Assembly: GCA_022702545.1 (NCBI GenBank)
Contig: JAHRBC010000001.1
Location: forward strand, 2,852,001-2,916,000
Source: Phycomyces nitens
Taxonomy: Eukaryota; Mucoromycota; Mucoromycetes; Mucorales; Phycomycetaceae
Direction: 5' to 3'
Length of the DNA stretch: 64,000 nt
A model generated the notes under the pieces. That model was not told where the DNA came from. It did not search any database and saw only the letters and a list, made by a program, of their open reading frames with translations. Position numbers and translations under genes: made by a program. Below are positions 51,190-63,400 of the stretch, piece after piece (the first letter of the stretch is position 1; the number at the start of each line of letters is the position of its first letter).

Positions 51190-52016
51190 ATGTCATCCAT
51201 CGAAGATAACGAATTGCCAAAGGCCAATGTAGCCAGAGTACTCAAGAATGCTGTAAGTAAGAGTGATAGTGAATCTACTGAGCATTCATCCTCCTTACCA
51301 GTGTCGCTTGGTATAAGCTTCCGGCTGGAACTGCTCTTCAGAAAGACGCCAAATTAGCCGTAAGCAAGGCATCTACTGTGTTCATCAATTATCTCAGCAC
51401 AGTGTAAGTCTTGATTACAAAATTCTATTACATTCTCCTTTTATTTATCTCAGCTATTTAATTCGTAGTGCCAATGACATTGCAAAGAGTGCCAATCACA
51501 AGACAATCTCTGCTGCTGATGTTTTCAAGGCTATGGAGATCCTTGAACTTGATCATTTGACACCTCAACTAAAGGACGCCTTTGCTGGTACATAATATTT
51601 CTCTAAAAACACTTTAAGATCTGAGACTGATTATGTCCAAACCTCTGGTAGCTTATCAACAGTTACAGTCTGACAAGAAGTTGCGTAAAAAGGAAAAGAA
51701 GTCAGAAGAAGGAGACAACTCTGGAATTCGTGACGAAGTAATGGAGGTTGATGGCCATGAATTTTCCGGAAAGGGTCAAAAACGTAGCTTAGATGAGGAT
51801 GAGGATGAAGAGCATGTATCGGAAGGCCAAGTGTTGGTCAAGAAAGCTAAGCAAGGGGATGATGATGAAGAAGAAGTGGAAGAAGAGGTTGAAGAAGAAG
51901 AGGTTGAGGAGGAGGAGGAGATTGAAGACGAAGAAGAAGAAGCAGATGAAGGGGACAATAGAAAGAATGATCAGAATTCACTTGAGGATGATACATTATT
52001 GGACATGGATGTATAA
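51190..52016 (+). CDS. DPB4: Histone-fold subunit Dpb4/POLE3 (DNA polymerase epsilon, CHRAC/ISW2-type remodeller)
   Basis: Small H2B-like histone-fold protein that pairs with Dpb3/POLE4 in DNA polymerase epsilon, and with chromatin remodellers. Exons 51190-51252, 51318-51403, 51469-51587 and 51652-52016 give about 210 residues. The fold spans roughly residues 8-90: [15 protein letters not shown] (alpha 1), [20 protein letters not shown] (alpha 2), [20 protein letters not shown] (alpha 3), followed by the C-helix [12 protein letters not shown]. The tail is extremely acidic (long E/D runs at about residues 150-190), as in family members. The introns are about 65 nt each. Confidence 0.92.
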
Positions 52017-52843
52017 TTCTTCGCTTCAGACTACTTGCACAACAACATGGCTTTGTAATAACTCTTTAGCTTAGCTTCGTTCTGTGTCTTTTTGTAACGA
52101 CAGTGATATTCTTTAATATAAAAAAACCGATCAAACAAAAAATATAGTCTTATTTTTTGGTGTTCACTTTTTGTTGTTTTTGAAGAATAACAAGGCTCGT
52201 GTAAGACTGTTTATTGAGAGAATTGAATTGAGAAATTAGAGGAGGGGAATTGGCTACATGAGGTATTTATATTAATCCCTGCATAAAGGGAGATAATCTG
52301 AATAGCTATATCCGTAGAACAATACTTTGACGCGCTGTGATATTACAGGATATGTGTGTATTTTTGAGTAAAGTATTATTACATCTTAATGGGGTGAGAT
52401 CTGGTTTTAATAAACATGGGCAAAACTATCGAGATTATTAGTAAAGAATAAATTGCAATCTTGATGCATCATGTATAGTATTAAAATAATGTACCTATAC
52501 TGTTGTTTATAGCCATGTTTTTTTAATTCATAGTAAATAACCACTAAAAACAAAATATGGCTTTGCGAGATTAATAATACAAAAGTGCAATAAGACTAGG
52601 TATCCCAGAACTTTAGAGAGTTATTGAAAGGGTAAATGTCGGTAAAAGCCAAAAGCAAACCCTGCATGTTCTTGTATGAAAATAAACCCAACTTTAGCAA
52701 TATGTTTTATTCACAATTAACAATTAATGAAAATACAGTATCCAAAGTTGACCAAATACATAGTATGGGAATAGAGACATGGAAATAAAAGCTGATTGAT
52801 TGTATATGCTCTACTTTGGTATATTCTTGTGATTTGCTTCTTT
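52017..52843. other. Convergent intergenic region
   Basis: This lies between the stop codons of the Dpb4 gene and the minus-strand gene at 54019-52844. It is AT-rich, with no ORF or repeat of note. It presumably contains both 3' ends. Confidence 0.5.
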
Positions 52844-54019
52844 CTAATCACTGCTGGCAATGCCGCCATTCCCAAGCCCAACAGCTTTCTCGACCACTTC
52901 CCTCATCAAGTCAATAAGAGTACAACATGTTATAAGTAGATCAGCCTCCATATGATCTGGACGGTCTACCATAGCCAGAGCTTGTCGATCAATTGAAAGT
53001 TGGCCAACTTGCAGCAAGTATCCCATGATGCGGCTCTTAAAGGCAGCAATGGCCCTCCATTCAGGCTTGTCTTCTTTACCAATAAACGATCCTAGTCCTC
53101 TGCTCTTTCTTGTCAGCAGAATCTCGCAAAACATATCGTGTGAAAGAATACTTGGGCGTCTCCAGCGTAGACAGTAAGAGCTAAACTCGGTCTCGTATAC
53201 AAATAGCAAATGTGAATTTGTCTTGTTGATAAGATCATGAGAGATAAGTGTATCAGGACCATGAATGCTATCTTCATCTGTGTGGTAGTCGCCATATTCT
53301 ACTGTGATTTCCTTTTGAAATGCACGTCGTCTTGCCTCTGCTACCTTGGACTCCTTTTCTGTTGGCTCACCATAGCCACTGTTGTGTCCTGGAGCACGGA
53401 AGAGTGAGTTTTGGAATCCCCATGAATAAGAATGAGGCTGAACCTTGCGGTAAGCCAATTTAGTCGACCCAGCTTGATAAATTTCATGTTCACTGGCGTT
53501 TAGCAAACTCTGTTTCTTGATATCAAAAACGAGCATATCCTGCTTTGTTTTTCTTCTGAGCTTGTCAAGAAGCATTTGCTTTGCTCCGAGGCTTGTCGAG
53601 CTACTGGCACTGTTGGTACTTGTAGAAGGACTACCTGGTTCAGGGAGACTCATGGTTGACATTGATGACAATGAGTATACAACATCTTCTGAAACAGTTG
53701 ACTGCAGGCTAATGGAAGGTGCATGACTCAAGAGAACGGATGTAATCTTTTGACCACTATTCGAGCTCTCGGAGGAATCTTGGCTTTCGGACGGGATGTC
53801 AGCTGGAGGAATCTCAGAATTGGTGTGTGCATCTTTGACTTTGCCATCCTTGGTTTGGAAAACAGCGAGGTCGTCGACAGCTACTTCTGCATTGTAATGA
53901 GGTGTTGGAATGACATCGTCATCGTCATAGGCATTTGGCTTGTCGTAAATAGGCGAGTCAATAGTATCTGGCTTTTGATAATATATCTTTTGCTCAGTTG
54001 TATCCAATGGTGTTGCCAT
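52844..54019 (-). CDS. Single-exon 391-aa protein, unknown, possibly tubby/LURP-like C-terminal fold
   Basis: An intact frame starting MATPLDTTEQKIYYQ with a CACC-like context at the start and no intron. Residues 1-150 are disordered and Ser/Asp-rich. A basic patch KLRRKTKQDMLVFDIKK follows. The C-terminal about 200 residues look folded, with SHLLFVYETEFSSYCLRWRR and LSHDMFCEILLTRKSRG. The alternating beta-like pattern around YETEFSSYCLRWRRPS and the later MFCEI resemble fungal proteins with a tubby-like beta-barrel, but this is a tentative recall and no catalytic motif is visible. Length, composition and isolation support a real gene. Confidence 0.75.
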   Translation of the reverse strand: MATPLDTTEQKIYYQKPDTIDSPIYDKPNAYDDDDVIPTPHYNAEVAVDDLAVFQTKDGKVKDAHTNSEIPPADIPSESQDSSESSNSGQKITSVLLSHAPSISLQSTVSEDVVYSLSSMSTMSLPEPGSPSTSTNSASSSTSLGAKQMLLDKLRRKTKQDMLVFDIKKQSLLNASEHEIYQAGSTKLAYRKVQPHSYSWGFQNSLFRAPGHNSGYGEPTEKESKVAEARRRAFQKEITVEYGDYHTDEDSIHGPDTLISHDLINKTNSHLLFVYETEFSSYCLRWRRPSILSHDMFCEILLTRKSRGLGSFIGKEDKPEWRAIAAFKSRIMGYLLQVGQLSIDRQALAMVDRPDHMEADLLITCCTLIDLMREVVEKAVGLGNGGIASSD

Positions 54020-55689
54020 GGCAAACTTGAAGAGTAAAGAAGAAAATAAATATTAGGCTTTTCCAGTAATTCTTGCGCATTGTGTTTTTTTTTTTTCATT
54101 TTATTTTGTGCACCAAGATTTTTATTTGCGTATTACGTTTTAAAGCTGGCGCAAATATTTAATAATTTTACGCTTTGTGATTTTGTTTAGATTTGTTATT
54201 TCACAAATAAGCATTTAAAGGTACATTGGACTATATGCTTATTTCTGCAAAAAAAAGTTATCATCATACGTACGACTGTGCACTTGAAAAAAAAAACAAT
54301 AGCAATATGGAATAAGCCAATATTGGCTCACTCCCAATCTTTGTCAGATCAATCAAACACCTTTGTTTTATAATTAGACTCTATATTTTATAGAAACCCA
54401 AATAAACTCCTAGTTTCTCAAAGTTCTTTGCTAATTTTGAAATCGTCTATATCTACAGCAGTCGGAATAAACCTTTTTAGCCACCTGGCAAAAAATATAA
54501 AGCCAAGTAACCGAGAATTGGCCTGGGTTTTCATATCAAGCAAAAGTCCAGGTCAAATATACTTTCCAAATCTTTACGTTTTTAAATATTACAATAATAG
54601 AGTATACCCGCGAGTTTTTGTTTTTATCATAGACCTATCTATACTATTAGTATTTATTAGCAGTTATATGACTGTTGAATGACTTGCAAAGTAATATTTT
54701 ATTTAAAAAAAGTACTATATATTTCTTTAATATGAGTGTATAATGGGCATATATCTGATTTTTACCTTTATTTAGCTCGAGAAATATTGTCTATTGCAGT
54801 TCAATACAAAGGATATTTACATTTATTAAATTGAGCATTTGTTTGTTTTTGAAGAAGACTGTTGCTGATAATCCTTGAATAGATCGTCCATGTTATTTAT
54901 GCAAAGATATATTTTCAAGATCTGTTAAAGTTTTATTTGATAATAAAAGTGAAAAAGGTTCCTTTATGATCGTTGCATTAGTAGCCTTGTCGTTATGTTT
55001 AATATAATAGTGTCGAAGAAGAATATATAAAATACAAAGGGCTTACCAACCTAGTATGATAGCCTATTCTTAAAAGTTAATCGTCTAATATTTATTTAAA
55101 TTGTAAATAGAATGGATCTTACAGACTATTCAAAAGGTCAGAATAAAACATTTGGCTATTTATTCCAAAACATTTTCTAAAAAGATATATTATCTGTCAG
55201 TATTTATAAAAATATCTTGGATTTATAAACCAGCTTATTTATTAAAAGTTTATAAAATAATAGTTGAATATAAAAAGAACCAGTAAGTGACTGGTTGTCT
55301 ATCCATATTCACATGTAAACGTCTCATAACCAAAGGATTGATTTTTATTGGCCCAAATGACATCAGTCTTTTGGTTAAGACCTTTCTACTACAAATAATG
55401 GATAAAGCAATATAAGTGGAATCACAGAGATGCCAGATTATAAAAACAACAACAACAACTTGGGCAAGCATCAAAGCATTACGAACCGACTCGAGATTAT
55501 GTATAATACACCCAAGATTAAAGCCCAGGACATGAAGATTCCTCAAGTAGAATGACTTATAGCCTTGTATTTTGAAGATACCTTACAAGCCTGGCAAATA
55601 GTCTTTTTGGAAGAAGTCCATGCTCTCCAATCCTATCGCGATTCTCTTGATGAATATTTGGAACCAAACTTTAAGAGTAGACTACCACG
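54020..55689. other. AT-rich intergenic region
   Basis: No gene supported. Short open frames at 54428-54682 (plus) and 55546-55250 (minus) lack recognisable features. The first about 80 bases are the 5' leader of the minus-strand gene, with a T-rich tract near 54083-54107. Confidence 0.4.
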
Positions 55690-56519
55690 AGCTACTCTAG
55701 ACAATGCCATGTAACACATTGTTTTTGGCAGACAGGTGTGCTGCATTAATGAGTGCCCTTGAAATTGTATTCCCAGATAATGTCAAACTCTTGTGCTACT
55801 GACACATATTGAATAGTGCTGAGAAAGCCTTTTCTGGAAAACTAAAGTCTGTGGCCGAGAAAGAGGTGTTGATGGAGTATTTCAGTCATATGATTCACAG
55901 CACGAAGAAGGAGTTTGATGCGGCCCTCACAAAGTTCACTATTGTTTCTGCCGGTTTGGATGTAGAGTGTAGAAAAGAAAAGGTTTTCGCTTCTGTGTAT
56001 TTCACCAGAAGATGGGTCAAGTGCCGAGAGAAGTGGGCAGGGTATTTGACATGCAAGCAAATCCATTTTAGGTGTACAACAACCTAAAGAGTTGAAAGCG
56101 CTCACCAAGGTTTGAAAAGAGGAATCTCTGCCATCTCTTCTTTGGGGCTAGCTTTCGACGCTATAAACACATATGTCAACAGGCTCGAAAGAGATTTTAG
56201 CGCGATCAAGATCAGAGAATCGAAAACTGTCGATATGCTAGTTGGCCGTAACAAGCTACTTGAAAATATATTCAAGATCTCCAAGCGAGCCTTACTTGTT
56301 TTTGATCAGGAGCTTCGTTTGAAGGGTGACAATGACCAAGATTGTCTTTGCAAATGCATATTGGAGTACGGCTTACCTTGTCACCATACATTACCCAATG
56401 AAAGGACTATTGAGCTTACGGATATTCCAGCAAGGTAGATAATCGACCCTGTTGAAAGAGAAGATCCGGGGAACAGCATCCCAACGAACCCAATCGTTAT
56501 TCCAAAGTCTATTAAATAA
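55690..56519 (+). pseudogene. Mutator-like (MULE) transposase remnant with SWIM zinc finger
   Basis: One continuous frame (all coordinates in phase) ends at TAA 56517-56519 and is broken by three stops: TGA 55800-55802, TAA 56085-56087 and TAG 56436-56438. Family motifs are in order: LADRCAALMSALE (TDR-ALxxAL block), LLCY-stop-H (family C-x-W-H), RVESAHQGLKRG (family RAESxHxxLK), then the SWIM finger CLCKCILEYGLPCHHTL, followed by DIPAR-stop (family RW). Only the C-terminal half is present; the catalytic N-terminal part is missing or unrecognisable. Each stop sits where the family would have Trp, Gln-like or Trp. No TIRs found nearby. Confidence 0.8.
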
Positions 56520-57243
56520 AATATTAAGTCTACTTTTTTACACTCTCTAAAATAACCTACGTTGGGAAGCCATAATATTACAACTTTTGTTATTCTACTC
56601 GTTATTTTAGAGAATTATCATGTTAGGATTGGTTTCTAACAGCCTTCGCGCCACAATCCCAAAATAGATACTAGCTAGAAGACCAATATATAGCTATATT
56701 CAGACTTTCCTTTCTTGTACACCCACCCACCACAATCACCAATCATTATATTTAGACACATCTTTATCCTAGCTAGAAAACATATAAATACCAGTAGAGC
56801 TTGATCATAGAAAGATCAAGCGAACAACGTCTTTTATTAAATAACTTATCCTTGAACCTCCTGTTTCTATCTCTTGTCTTGTCTGCTTGGATCAGTTCCT
56901 GACATATCATGAATTCATTTTCATTTTTCAAAAATAGGCGTACAAGGCGAATATAATGTAGCCATTTCATACAAGATTATAATAAATGTATTGAGCGATT
57001 ATACAATTTGTTGTAAGGTGTAACTAAAGGGGGTGTTTTTGCATTGATCTTATTCTTGATCTATACAAGTAATCAATCTAGAAATCTAGAGAGATAGAGT
57101 ATATCTTTTGTAGACTCTATAATGAAAGCAAGTAATTCATTAAATATAGGACAGGCACATTTATACTTGTTTATTCTTTGTTCAGAGCCTCTATTAAATG
57201 TCTTGGTGTTGAATGTTGAATTAAACTTGATAAATATTATCGT

Positions 57244-57830
57244 CCATATCTTTTATAGAGAAAGGTGAGGTTCATCATTTAGATCACTTCTTTTCATTAT
57301 TCTTTCCAATTCATTTTTTTGAGAGTCTACTTCTGTCATGTAGCCATGGTTGTCTGGATCAGTAGAAGGTTTTTAAATGCAATATAGCAATTGTGGTTGA
57401 ATATGTCGAAAGCTTTGCTGATAGAATCTTTTTAAATGGGTATTCTAATGATGCCCTTCATGTATTTTGTAATCCCATCTTTAAATACCATTCATCTCTA
57501 GCAATAATAATCTTGGATTTAATTACACAAAGCTTTTATTATACAGACCCGGTTTTGTAATCCTTTTTGTTATACAGCATTGTACCTCTTTATCAACATT
57601 ATTCCCTCTGTGAACTTTATCAAATGATAATCCAGTCGTATACAACAATAAAAGTCCTTTTCTCAATGACCGAGTGCTTAGTACAATTATGATCATCTTT
57701 TTTCTATCGCTTTATTATGAAGGAGACATGTTAAAATGATTAAAGAGAGAAAAATAAACAGACTCGAGTATATCAACAAGTATAGTTGGGGATTAACAAG
57801 CTCAATAACTTTGTAATGGGTCCAACATCC
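57244..57830 (+). repeat. Terminal inverted repeat region of the right element
   Basis: Homologous to 13937-14517 in the same orientation and to 22172-21582 inverted. It includes the shared tract CTCTTTATCAACATTATTCC and TTTTAATCATTTTAACATG-like sequence near 57731. Noncoding. Confidence 0.7.
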
Positions 57831-58440
57831 TTCCAAAATATACTCACTCACGTATAATTAATAGGCATTACTTATTCTTATTTGCTTTGATATTTACTAT
57901 AGCTGTCTCTCATCTTAATGAGATTTTTTACTGTGATGTTGCATCCTAATGCTGATTGTGTTAGTCAAAATTACCCCTTTTTCTCGGCTACTCATTAAAG
58001 CAGACTTTTAAGTGACTGGCAAATTACTCGTATGTTCCTAATTCACCCTTTATCCTAGTAACGCACAGACCATTTCGGCGTAACAAAACAAAGTACAAAA
58101 TCGCTCTTCTTGGACTTTTTAATGTTACAGGAACACCAACAAGTCTAATTTTCTTGACTTCTTGACTTCTTTACTTTCTCAACGACTACTTCTCGCTCAT
58201 AATCAATAAAACACTCTACCATCACAGTTCATTTTGACACGATGTTACACGCATTTTTACATGGAATTAATTACAGCCAATAGATCAATCACGTCACCTT
58301 AGTTTCCACGAATCGTTGCCATGACTCCCACGAACTGTTGCCAAAAGCAGTAAAATATAGAGATAAGTATGGTCTTTTGGGATTAATCTGTTTCATAATC
58401 ACGCCAAGGATATTGCTGATGCAATCAAAAACGCCTTTTT

Positions 58441-58454
58441 TTTATATATAAAAA
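58441..58454 (+). promoter_or_regulatory. TATA-like box for the element ORF (right copy)
   Basis: TTTATATATAAAAA about 60 bases upstream of the ATG at 58509. It is conserved in the left copy with one fewer TA. Confidence 0.5.
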
Positions 58455-58508
58455 AGAGACGTCTTGACAATTTTCCCTTTTCTCTGTTTCTCAAGTCGTT
58501 TATATAAA

Positions 58509-60431
58509 ATGCACCCAAAGCTTTACAACGCTCTCCAAACAGCCAAATGGCTTTACTCTATTGTTGCCCCACTTTGCCTCATTGTCCCCATGATGATGTT
58601 GGCCGCTTCTCCTTTGCCCTCTGCTTTCAGCATGGCCAAACCTGCTCGAAGACGTCCCTCTGCACTCGGCATGGACGCTGCCCCAGTAAACAAGACCCGC
58701 TTTGATGATGATGGCCTGGTCGAAGGTCACATCAAGGACACAAGCCAGACAACCCTTGGCCATGTGTCAAACTGTGCGGATTCCTTGGAATCTGCTGGTT
58801 CATCTTTGGGTATGGAATCCATTGATGTAGGGGAGTCTTCTTCATCCTTTGTTGCAGACTTTCGGGGATACATCCCACACCGTTGTTACTCTTTTGTAGC
58901 AAATGGTGACAGCTCCGTAATGGTGTTCCCAGTCAACGGCGTGGCTGGTACTGATGGGGAAACCCATGCTCCTCTGGACGAAGGCGTGTCTAATGAGCTT
59001 ACGGAGAGCTGTGAAGAGACTGAGCCCAACGTACAGCTCGACTTCTTCTGGGACAGTCAATCCTCAGAGGAACTCAGGAAGCTGAGGGCCTATGCCAAGC
59101 TCCTGGACGAGATGATGGATGAGGAGTTTAACAGCTTCTCTACAGAGTCTCTTGGCGATTCGTCTCCAGAGGCTCCTGAAGTCCAAGTCAAGGCAGATGC
59201 ACCTGCCGGAAGATGCTCGTCCGATGAGCACTACTTCCTGGATCCTGTGCAACCTGTTGAATTGGATGGAGGAAAGCCGATGGGCTGGTCGGTCGACGAT
59301 CTCCAAGCCTTTGAGCAAGGGGAGACTCACGGTTGCGAGACCGTTCCTGCGGCTCTTTTTGAGCCAATGGAGATTGATACTGTGAATCCAAATGATATCT
59401 TTGATGATGTTATGGATTCAGACGAAGAGATCACCCCACAAAGATCTCTTTCACTTGGTGGCATTTCCGGACACGTTCACTCCACAGGATGTTCCGAACC
59501 CATGGACATTGACGATGTTGCCATGGGTCAAGAAAACGATGATGCGGTGATGCCCGATCCCTCTTGTGGCGAAGAGTCCGTGGTTCCCGCCCAAAAATCC
59601 GTGTCGGTGGACAGCCTGCTTGGTCCCTCCCAGCCAGCAGGCATGGATTTTGTTACGAACAAAGGTCCAACCTGTGTGCCGCAGCAGGTTGCTGACGATG
59701 GTGCGAGAGTCGGTAAGTACCGATCAACGCTGGTTAGTGACTTCTTGGCCCAGGAAAACCCTAGCGACAAAGACAGCATTGCCGACGTACTGGGCAAGAA
59801 GCAGGAGCGACCCTGTATGCGAGGGCTGATGGCAGGTGCCGACGGGGATGATGAGACCGAGGAGCATCCAATGGTGTTTACCAAACCCAAGGGTCGATCC
59901 AAGGTCATTTCGCCCGCCAGTCAAAAGATCCTTGATCAGGCTAGAGCTGCCACCGCAAAGCTGGAGAGCAGAGCTGCTTATTCCAATAGCATGCTTGCAA
60001 AGGTGTTTAAGCCTGTGGATCTTAGCACCGAGAGGGATAAGACTGTGAAAGACTGCACTTCTCAAAAGCCAGCACCTGTTGCGGCAGCCAGCCGTGATAA
60101 GGGAAAGGCTCCTGAAGGGCAGTTCAAAGCACCTTTTCCAGTCAAGGGAAAACCTTCCAAGGGTCCTGAAGATCAATTCAAGGTACCTTTCCCAGTGAAG
60201 GCTAAGGCTCCCAAGCCTGTTGCTGCATCCAGCAGCAAAGAGGTAAAGGATGCTGAGGAAGAGCCCGAGACAGCTCGTGTCGTCCAGCCTATCCATGTCA
60301 GGCTAAACACTTCTCGTTTTGCGCGCAAGTGTGAGGTGGCTGAATTTGACGAGCCAGGAAAAGTACTTGTCCCCAAGGATGATTCTAAGAAGCTCCTGAA
60401 GTACGCCCTCCGACCAAAGGTCGGTCAGTGA
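58509..60431 (+). CDS. Orphan element-encoded protein, 640 aa, right copy
   Basis: Intact frame, open from 58464 with the preferred Met at 58509. It is the same protein as the left copy apart from about ten substitutions (for example Ser/Pro and Lys/Arg changes) and no frameshift. Features: an N-terminal hydrophobic segment, an acidic/Ser-rich centre, a KGRSKVISPASQKILDQAR basic helix-like stretch at about residues 470-500, the repeated FKxPFxVK motif, and the C-terminal PIHVRLNTSRFARK and KKLLKYALRPKVGQ. Unknown family. That this ORF alone is intact in both copies, while the rest has decayed, suggests it is the functional unit; this is inference. Confidence 0.75.
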   Translation: MHPKLYNALQTAKWLYSIVAPLCLIVPMMMLAASPLPSAFSMAKPARRRPSALGMDAAPVNKTRFDDDGLVEGHIKDTSQTTLGHVSNCADSLESAGSSLGMESIDVGESSSSFVADFRGYIPHRCYSFVANGDSSVMVFPVNGVAGTDGETHAPLDEGVSNELTESCEETEPNVQLDFFWDSQSSEELRKLRAYAKLLDEMMDEEFNSFSTESLGDSSPEAPEVQVKADAPAGRCSSDEHYFLDPVQPVELDGGKPMGWSVDDLQAFEQGETHGCETVPAALFEPMEIDTVNPNDIFDDVMDSDEEITPQRSLSLGGISGHVHSTGCSEPMDIDDVAMGQENDDAVMPDPSCGEESVVPAQKSVSVDSLLGPSQPAGMDFVTNKGPTCVPQQVADDGARVGKYRSTLVSDFLAQENPSDKDSIADVLGKKQERPCMRGLMAGADGDDETEEHPMVFTKPKGRSKVISPASQKILDQARAATAKLESRAAYSNSMLAKVFKPVDLSTERDKTVKDCTSQKPAPVAAASRDKGKAPEGQFKAPFPVKGKPSKGPEDQFKVPFPVKAKAPKPVAASSSKEVKDAEEEPETARVVQPIHVRLNTSRFARKCEVAEFDEPGKVLVPKDDSKKLLKYALRPKVGQ

Positions 60432-60449
60432 TTTCGAGATGAGGATAGT

Positions 60450-63400
60450 TGGCTAGTGGTGACTGAGCTCACTTTGACCCTCGGGTCTAAAGTGCAGTAA
60501 GGAATTTGCGAAACCGATCGTTCTGAAGTTTTGATATCTAGACCCAAGGCTCGTACGTTTCACCAAGTGGACGCATCATCGGTCTGCTGGCCCTGGTGCC
60601 AGTCAGACGCGGCCGGTAACAAAGGTTGATTCGGAAGCTTCTGAAGTTTCATGGAGATGCTCGAGTGACCGGACCTTTCATGGTACTTTTCTGTTGGCCT
60701 TTGTGGTGATTCACATTGTCTATTTCAGTTAAGCCATGAGGTAGCCTCTTTACGTTTGGTTCCTGCTGCTACAGACTCAAACGGGCTGGCTTATCGATCT
60801 ATTTAGAGTTTGACACCACGTCCCACCTGGCAGTTGGGTTCCGAGTTCTTGACTTGGCATAGATAGTAAAGAGAAGGTAGATTGTGGAGATCTACACTGG
60901 AGTGTCGCATTCGGTGGTACAAGACTGGTTTCCAATCATGGCTCCCTCTGGTATTTGACGTTTGTCTACATTCGAGGGTGGTGCTTGCACTGCTGTAGGG
61001 TTGACTTGAACTCTCTGTTCGTACGGTTCTTGTTGACTTCCTTCCTAGTCTGAGGTCGAGATTTGGAAGAGATGGTTCTGGTATGTATTGGGCCGCTGAG
61101 GTCTTGGTTTCTGGGTCCGGTTAGGACATTGTGGTTCGGTTGGTCAAGTCTCTGGAACGGTTCTGGAGGTTGTTGCTGGCTGGGTCTTTGTCTGGCGGAT
61201 CTGGTTATCAGGTCTTGGTTGCTTGAGGTTTGTACTTGAGCCAGGGAGAATGGATACTGAGGGGCAACGGTGTCCATTACGCCGTTATGTCTGGACCGAA
61301 CGAGTTGGTCTCCATGTTGGATTCTTTTCGAGTCTTTTGGATGACCTTTGCCGGCTCTTGCAAGATCTCATAAGCTTGCTCTCGGGTTCTTATTGGTCCT
61401 TTCTGGACTATGAGGAGTCTACTATTGGATTGTGGCAAATCCGTCGATAAAGCCAATGCACTCGAGAGGTTTCCGAGAAACAAGCCAAGGACAGCAAGAT
61501 ATTGTCAACAAGTTTCTCACGGACATAACGGAAGATCAGCTACAGGGGTACCATCGAGTCTGTTCCTGGGTCCAACTACGCAAGCATACGCCCAGACAAG
61601 CACAATCACCGGAGATGGCAAAAACAAGGTGATTTCTACAGACACCCCAACCGTAGTTCGATCGCAACAGTGACAAGTACGCATTAAGTCTTACGACAAT
61701 CCGCCTTGTACTTGTCACTGGGAGAGAAAGCATGGGATTCCAAGGCAGCTGGAAGCAATACAAGAAAACTGCAGTCAGATTTCGTGCCAACCTATTTGAG
61801 GTGAATGATGACTGGTCTGGATGGGCAACAATCAACCGATTGACCAGACCGAGCAGAGTATGCTTACTTCTGTCAGTAGCAGGTTGCAATTGACAACTAA
61901 AGGTCCATATATACATATATATATGTGGCAGTTGTCATTGAGGAGAAGCAATCTTTCCGTCGATGGACTCGCAAGAATGACCACCTCAAACAATGAATCC
62001 GAGAATTCTGTCACAAGTCAAGATATCTCGGATACGACCAGCCAACAAAACAACAAATCGATGCTGGTCCCAGGTGGTCCTCTTTACACCAACTGCTTCC
62101 GCCGACAATATGTTCTGCAAAGGGATGGCGGCTGCATTCATCCATACAGCCAATACAGCCAATGAAGCCAATACAGCCAATGAAGCCAATACAGCCAATG
62201 AAGCCAATACAGCCAATGAAGCCAATACAGACAATGAAGCCAAGTCAGCCAAGTCAGCTTGCAGATTACCAATCAAGGGCAAAATAAAACGATACAAAAG
62301 ATATCCAAGACGATTCAATTGTCGTGGCTGCAATCCCTGAGCATGATCGAGACCAGTATGTACAAGTATCCCTTTCCCAGGTTTACGAAACATTCAAGAC
62401 ACCATTCGCATTCAATATCACCGGTACAACAACTCGAAACAAGACATCATCAAGAACAAAGGAACCATTCGACTCAAGAGAATTCAGCCCAGAGTCTCGC
62501 CATCTCGCTGGGCTGAGTAAAGGGATACTTGGACCTCTACTGCGATCAAGAACATATACGAAGCGTCCGATTCACCAAGAAATCAAATACGGGACATCAA
62601 GAAAATCAGGGGTAAGACAATCCATACAAACACCACTAACACTGGCAGGACTTTATAGGCTACCAGCAATCTACGAGGGCGCTCCCAACAGAACAGTGTG
62701 AACCCAAGCAGCGATACGGCACCAGATGGTATTGTCTTTCAAATCCATATGATTGTGGCAGCATCAATGAGAGCCCTTAAGATAAGTATTTGTTCCATTA
62801 TACTGTATTTTATGACATTTTGGATACTAACTATATAAATGGTTTTTTAGTTTCCTTATCCCGGCCTATGTACTACAAGAGGACACCATCTGGAGGATGC
62901 CAGTGAGAGTGAAGAATGGTTCTTGCAAACGGCAGGCCGTTGAGTGCGCTAGTCGTACTTCTCTCGCCCAAAGACTTACAGTGCCTTTGTGCCTGTATAG
63001 GGCCTTGGGTCAACCAAGTCTGGTCATCCGTCTGCCGTTGATTGTCCAGCCCATTGTGGTTGACACATCGTTCGAGTGGCACATGGCTTCTGTTGGCGGT
63101 TCCCTTTTCCCTTTGCTGGTAGTCTTGCTGGTCCTGCTGGTGGAAGTGGTGGCTGTGGTGGATTGTATTGCCCCGTGTACCGTCTGTCCCGTTTACATCA
63201 AGAAGAAAATCCGGCTGTCAAATCCTATCATCCATGGCAACAAAACAAAGAACACAATCTGTTCATACTTCAGCCGGTGTATGAACAGGGATCAACAAGA
63301 GATCCCCGAAATTCAAGTCAAGCTCAACCCAGGATAAATATTCTCAGTCAAGGTAATTATGAAATGCTGACTCTAACCAATAATGAATACTCACTGTCAA

